A stretch of DNA of 51,651 nucleotides, taken from an uncultured Alphaproteobacteria bacterium. GTDB lineage: Bacteria; Pseudomonadota; Alphaproteobacteria; Rhizobiales; Aestuariivirgaceae. Below the pieces are notes generated by a model. It saw only the letters and a program-made list of their open reading frames with translations. It had not been told where the DNA came from and made no database searches. This document shows, piece by piece, positions 47,867-51,651 of the stretch (positions are counted from its first letter, which is position 1; each line of letters begins with the position of its first letter). The stretch covers positions 1-51,651 of the forward strand of contig CAMFKI010000024.1 of NCBI GenBank assembly GCA_945957365.1, read 5' to 3'. The position numbers were made by a program, and so were the translations under genes.

Positions 47867-49150
47867 TCACTTCGCGGTTTCGCTGCGCGCCTGGAAGGCG
47901 GCAGCGCGCTCGGTCTCGAGGATCTTCAGGATGCTCTCCGCCGCAGGGCCGGAGCGCCTGGCCTTGCCGCGCCGGTGCAGCTCGCGCCCCACGACGCGCT
48001 CGTTCAAATCGAGGAAATGCGGACCTTCCCACGGCTCCGTCATCGCCTGCCGGAACAGGCGGTGCAGCGATGCCTTGGTGACCGGGCGTCCGCCCAGCCC
48101 GGCGATCGCCGAATGGATGGCGGGTGGCGACGCCAGGTTGCGCAGCGCCAGGTCGACGTTGGAGGCCAGCGGCCCGCCCATGCCGGGGTCGAGGCTCCGG
48201 TCGATCACCAGCACGTGGCGGGCCTGCGCCAGCGCCTGCTGCAGCGCGGCCGTCGGGAACGGCCGGAAGGTGACGAGCGTGACGAGGCCGACGGAAAGTC
48301 CCTCGCCACGCATCTCGTCGATCACGTCCTTGATGGTGCCATTGACCGAGCCCATGGCGACCACCACGAGCTCCGCGTCGGCGCTGCGGTATTGGCGCAG
48401 CAACCCGCCCGAGGCCCGCCCGAAGCGCTCGGCGAACTCCGCCGCCAGATCCGCGATGAGGTCGAAGGCGGTGTGCTGCTTGTAGTATTGCAGGTAGCGC
48501 ACCTCGGTGAAGGCATCGGGTCCCACCATCGCGCCGATCGAGATCGGATCGGCGGGATCGAGCACCTGCACCGGCTCATAGGGCGGCAGATAGGCGTCGA
48601 CATCCTGCTGCGTGGGAATGTCAACGCGCTCCATGGCGTGGGTGAGGATGAAGCCGTCGACGCAGACCATCACCGGCACCGACAGCTCTTCGGCAAGACG
48701 GAAGGCGATGACGTGCAGGTCGGCGGCCTCCTGGTTGGTCTCGGCGAAGAGCTGGACCCAGCCGGACTCGCGCAGCGCCATGGCATCGGAATGATCGTTC
48801 CAGATGTTGATGGGCGCGCCAATGGCGCGGTTGCCCAGCGTCATGACGATGGGAAGCCCGAGCCCCGCGGCATTGTAGACGGCCTCCGCCATGAACAGCA
48901 GTCCCTGGCTCGCCGTCGCGGTATAGCTCCGCGCCCCCGCCGCGGACGATCCGATGGCCACCGACAGCGCCGCGAATTCGCTTTCGACGTTGATGAACTC
49001 GCAGGTCTCGAGGGCACCCTCGCGCACCAGGTCGCCCAGCCCCTCCACGATGTGGGTCTGCGGCGTGATGGGATAGGCGCAGATCACCTGCGGCCGGCAC
49101 AGCGCGATCACCCGCGCCATCGCCTTGGAGCCTTCGATCTGCTCAAGCAT
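47867..49150 (-). CDS. 2-oxoacid:acceptor oxidoreductase, alpha subunit
   Basis: A 427-residue PorA-like subunit with the pyrimidine-binding domain (VICAYPITPQTHIVEGLGDL and EFINVESEFAALSVAIGSSA, where the Glu contacts thiamine diphosphate) and a transketolase C-terminal-like domain (VTLVTFRPFPTAALQQALAQ). It carries the YPITPQ motif of pyruvate-type oxidoreductases. Its start overlaps the gamma subunit's end by 8 bases. Confidence 0.92.
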   Translation of the reverse strand: MLEQIEGSKAMARVIALCRPQVICAYPITPQTHIVEGLGDLVREGALETCEFINVESEFAALSVAIGSSAAGARSYTATASQGLLFMAEAVYNAAGLGLPIVMTLGNRAIGAPINIWNDHSDAMALRESGWVQLFAETNQEAADLHVIAFRLAEELSVPVMVCVDGFILTHAMERVDIPTQQDVDAYLPPYEPVQVLDPADPISIGAMVGPDAFTEVRYLQYYKQHTAFDLIADLAAEFAERFGRASGGLLRQYRSADAELVVVAMGSVNGTIKDVIDEMRGEGLSVGLVTLVTFRPFPTAALQQALAQARHVLVIDRSLDPGMGGPLASNVDLALRNLASPPAIHSAIAGLGGRPVTKASLHRLFRQAMTEPWEGPHFLDLNERVVGRELHRRGKARRSGPAAESILKILETERAAAFQARSETAK

Positions 49151-49733
49151 CGGCGTGATCCTTCGCGGCGGAGACGTGGGCGGCGACCAGATCGTGGGCG
49201 GCACGCGCCGCGCGCTCGTTGGCCTCGCCGACCTTGCCGGGAAACGTGCGGTGGATGGCGGCGATCACTGAAGCAAGCGTCACCACGTCGGTGAGCGCCG
49301 TGAAGGCGCCCAGCAAGGCGGTGTTGGGAGCAGGGCGGTTGATGTGGGCGAGGGCCAGCTCGGTCGCGGGCACCGCCTGCGCATGCCCCGCAGGGATGCG
49401 CGCCACGACGTCATCGAGGTGGATGTCGGAAAAGCCCCGCGCCGTATTGACCAGCAGGAAGCCGTCGGGAGACAGGCCCTCCAGCACATCCAGCGCCTTG
49501 AACAGCGTTGCGTCCTGCACGATCAGGATGTCGGGTTTCTGGATCGGCTCGCGGAGCCGGATTTCCTTGTCGTCGATGCGGCAGAAGGCGACGACCGGCG
49601 CCCCCGTACGCTCCGATCCGAAGCTCGGGAAGGCCTGCGCATGGCGGCCCTCGAGAAACGCCGCCACCGACAGCATTTCCGCCGCAGTGACGACGCCTTG
49701 CCCGCCACGGCCGTGGATTCGCACCTGGATCAT
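49143..49733 (-). CDS. 2-oxoacid:acceptor oxidoreductase, gamma subunit
   Basis: A 196-residue PorG-like subunit that completes the enzyme. MIQVRIHGRGGQGVVTAAEML is the signature start, then FPSFGSERTGAPVVAFCRI and NTALLGAFTALTDVVTLASV. I chose ATG 49733 because CCGGAG lies just before it; an in-frame ATG at 49775 has no ribosome site. It is the first gene of the four-gene operon (gamma, alpha, beta, flavoprotein-ferredoxin). Confidence 0.9.
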   Translation of the reverse strand: MIQVRIHGRGGQGVVTAAEMLSVAAFLEGRHAQAFPSFGSERTGAPVVAFCRIDDKEIRLREPIQKPDILIVQDATLFKALDVLEGLSPDGFLLVNTARGFSDIHLDDVVARIPAGHAQAVPATELALAHINRPAPNTALLGAFTALTDVVTLASVIAAIHRTFPGKVGEANERAARAAHDLVAAHVSAAKDHADA

Positions 49734-49931
49734 GCAGGCTCCGGTCCAATTCTGGGGTTCGACAGCAGCACTCATAGGGGCAGCAGGCCGGGCCGCGCCT
49801 TGCTTTCGATCAATTCTCGCGACGCCGGTTCCGGCGGCGCGGCGCAAAATCCGGTTGCGCGGCCGGCCCGCGCCCGTAGAGTTCGGGCTGGAATTCCTCA
49901 AGGCATCCCCGGCACATGGACACGTCCCATC

Positions 49932-50978
49932 ATGCAAGCGCTCTCGTCCCACATGCGGCGGCTTCACCGCTTCACCGCGTTGCTGCTGCTCGCCCTCGTG
50001 GCGGCGCCGGCACAGTCCGTGGCTAATCCCCCCGTGCCGCTTCCCGGCACCATTTCGCCGCAGGCCAAAGCCGTCATCGAATTCCTCGAGGGCACCGGCT
50101 TCAAGGACATCAAGGGGCCGGCGCCGGATGATCTCGCCGGCTGGAAGGCCCTGCACGATGCGCAGGAGACAGCGCTGGAAGCCCCCAACAAGGCCGTGCT
50201 CGACCAGCTCGGCGCCTCCGTCACCAGCGGGGTGATCGGCGGCGTCCCGGTTCTCGACATCCGCCCGAAGGGCTGGCGCGACGATGGACGCCTCGTCGTC
50301 TACATCCATGGCGGCGCCTTCACCCTGTTCAGCGCGCGCTCCATGGCGGGCCTCGGCGCGCTGGTTGCCAATGCGGCCGGCATGCGCATGATCTCGATCG
50401 ACTACACCAACCCGCCCGCCGCGCAGTGGGCCGCGGTGCAGGCGCAGATCGGCGCGGTGCTGAAGGGCATCGTGGCGCAGGGCACGCCGATGCACCGCAT
50501 CGCGCTGTTCGGCGACTCGGCCGGCGGCAACCTCGTGATCCGCGCCGTGCTCAACCTGCGTGACGCGGGCGACGCCATGCCCGCCGCGGTGCTGCTGTTC
50601 TCGCCCTGGGCCGATCTCGGCAATTCGGGCGATACCGCGATCACGTTGCCCGATGCCGATCCAACCCTGTCCTATGACGGGCTGCTGGCCAACGCGGCGC
50701 GCGCCTATGCCGGCACAGTCGACCTGAAGGACCCCCGCGTGTCGCCGCTCTATGGCGACTTCGCCACGGGATTCCCGCCAACCTTGATCCAGGACGGCAC
50801 GCGCACCATCCTGCTGTCGGACAGCGTGCGCACCTACCGGGCGCTCAAGGCGGCGAAACAGGACGCGGTGATCGACCTCTATGAAGGCATGTGGCACGTC
50901 TTCCAGGGGGCGCCCGCGCCGGAAGCGGCAGAGGCCCTCGAAAGTGCCGGAGACTTTCTCAGGGCGCGGCTGAAGTAG
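49932..50978 (+). CDS. Secreted alpha/beta hydrolase (hormone-sensitive lipase type)
   Basis: A 348-residue esterase-like protein with an N-terminal signal peptide (RFTALLLLALVAAPAQSVA). The oxyanion motif is VVYIHGGAFTLF and the nucleophile is in ALFGDSAGGNLVIRA. The last acid and His are probably in the LLSD and GMWHVFQGAP segments near the C-terminus. The HGG plus GDSAG pattern is that of the hormone-sensitive lipase family. Substrate unknown. ATG 49932 or 49953 could start it; neither has a clear ribosome site. Confidence 0.88.
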   Translation: MQALSSHMRRLHRFTALLLLALVAAPAQSVANPPVPLPGTISPQAKAVIEFLEGTGFKDIKGPAPDDLAGWKALHDAQETALEAPNKAVLDQLGASVTSGVIGGVPVLDIRPKGWRDDGRLVVYIHGGAFTLFSARSMAGLGALVANAAGMRMISIDYTNPPAAQWAAVQAQIGAVLKGIVAQGTPMHRIALFGDSAGGNLVIRAVLNLRDAGDAMPAAVLLFSPWADLGNSGDTAITLPDADPTLSYDGLLANAARAYAGTVDLKDPRVSPLYGDFATGFPPTLIQDGTRTILLSDSVRTYRALKAAKQDAVIDLYEGMWHVFQGAPAPEAAEALESAGDFLRARLK

Positions 50979-51651
50979 CCGGGCCTCGGGCGATCCGCTC
51001 CGACACCAGCAGGTGGACCAGCGCCAGTGCGGCGGTGATGCCGCCCGCGATCCCCAGCACCGGCAGGCCCTGCCAGGCGAGAAGGCTTGCGCCCACCACC
51101 GAGCCTATCGCGATGCCGCCATAGATCATGGCCGCATTGAGGGCCAGCGCCAGGGCGGGCGTGGCCGGCGCGATCGCCACCAGACGCGACTGCTGGGGCG
51201 GCATGAAGCACCAGGCGAAGCTGCTCCACACGAAGACGATGATGGCGAGCAGCCACGGGTTCCACGGCATCACCGCGAACAGCGGCAACATGATCATGTG
51301 GGCGAGGCACACCAGTACGAGGGTGCGCATCGGGCCCACCCGGTCGCTGAGGAAGCCGCCGAGGAAATTGCCGCCGACCGCACCCAGTCCGAACAGCCCG
51401 AGATAGAGGCTGCGCGCCCCGGCATCGAGCCCGGTGGAGGCCTGGATGATCGGCGCGAAGAAGGTGAAGACGATGTAGACCGCGGTCATCAGCGTCGCCG
51501 TGAAGGACACCGCGGCCATCAGGCGCGGATTGGCCAGCGCCGTGAGGATGCTGGAAACGCTGCCCGCCGGAACCTGGATGTCGCGCGGGATGGTGCGGAT
51601 CAGCACCATGGCGCAGACGGCCGCCAGCGCCGCCACCAGGAAGAACGGCGC
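50959..51651 (-). CDS. MFS transporter (5' truncated by window edge)
   Basis: The frame is open to base 51651, so the N-terminal half is outside the window; 230 residues remain, with about seven hydrophobic segments. The LYLGLFGLGAVGGNFLGGFLSDRVG stretch (in two parts) holds the MFS loop motif GGFLSDRVG. The sequence resembles the AraJ/YdhP-type drug-efflux MFS group. Its last 20 bases overlap the convergent hydrolase gene's 3' end. Confidence 0.85.
   Translation of the reverse strand, partial: APFFLVAALAAVCAMVLIRTIPRDIQVPAGSVSSILTALANPRLMAAVSFTATLMTAVYIVFTFFAPIIQASTGLDAGARSLYLGLFGLGAVGGNFLGGFLSDRVGPMRTLVLVCLAHMIMLPLFAVMPWNPWLLAIIVFVWSSFAWCFMPPQQSRLVAIAPATPALALALNAAMIYGGIAIGSVVGASLLAWQGLPVLGIAGGITAALALVHLLVSERIARGPATSAAP

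Noticed and set aside
1..51651. CRISPR arrays, tRNA or rRNA genes, prophage or insertion sequence genes
   Set aside because: I looked for regular spaced repeats, tRNA-like TTCGA arms with matching stems, and transposase or integrase motifs, and found none that hold up.

Overview
This is a GC-rich chromosomal stretch of an alphaproteobacterium, most likely Hyphomicrobiales (Rhizobiales). The lineage is inferred from gene content and order: nagZ-scpA-scpB; the rpmG/Nudix/DUF983/rnr/topA and dprA/plsY/pyrC/pyrB/ruvX blocks on the minus strand; gatC-gatA; and a cysG-DUF2849-cysI-DUF934-cysH operon. No rRNA, tRNA, prophage, insertion sequence or CRISPR array was seen. Most of the window is core genome.

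Layout. 1-5.3 kb (plus): nagZ 3' end, scpA, scpB, a YihY/BrkB membrane protein, a small secreted YcgJ-like protein and a TupA-like ATP-grasp protein. 5.3-11.5 kb (minus): an aldehyde dehydrogenase, rpmG with its terminator, a Nudix hydrolase, DUF983, a bestrophin-like membrane protein and rnr. 11.5-13.7 kb (plus): a PhoU-like protein plus Pit phosphate permease pair, and a second Nudix protein. 13.8-20.6 kb: topA, a small conserved protein, a zinc-type CDF transporter, an MFS and a DMT transporter.

20.6-27.5 kb is a sulfur and thiol block: rhodanese, glutathione-transferase-like protein, the assimilatory sulfate reduction operon (cysG to cysH, minus strand), a divergent XRE-cupin regulator, and a ChaC glutathione cyclotransferase. 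A second sulfur unit, rhodanese-metZ, lies at 43.6-45.2 kb. Its promoter carries the same GTTCG-N6-CGAAC palindrome as the cysG/XRE intergenic region, which suggests a common regulator.

27.5-33 kb (minus): dprA, plsY, a dihydroorotase-like pyrC that lacks metal ligands, pyrB, an AEC transporter and ruvX. 33-37.5 kb: a DMT exporter, a metallo-beta-lactamase-fold hydrolase, a GNAT acetyltransferase, gatC and gatA. 37.5-43.5 kb: an intergenic palindromic element, a 1-Cys peroxiredoxin with a good promoter and terminator, a small membrane protein, an isoprenylcysteine-methyltransferase-like protein, a dimethylglycine-dehydrogenase-like flavoprotein, a TyrA-like dehydrogenase and an ABM-like small protein. 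45.2-49.7 kb (minus): a four-gene 2-oxoacid:acceptor oxidoreductase operon whose ferredoxin module is fused to a GltD-like flavoprotein. The window ends with a secreted alpha/beta hydrolase and a truncated MFS transporter.

The most notable points are the shared operator motif, a CysG with a shrunken methyltransferase domain, the pseudo-dihydroorotase beside pyrB, and the fused diaphorase-ferredoxin oxidoreductase operon. I found no clear evidence of a wholly new defence or mobile system.
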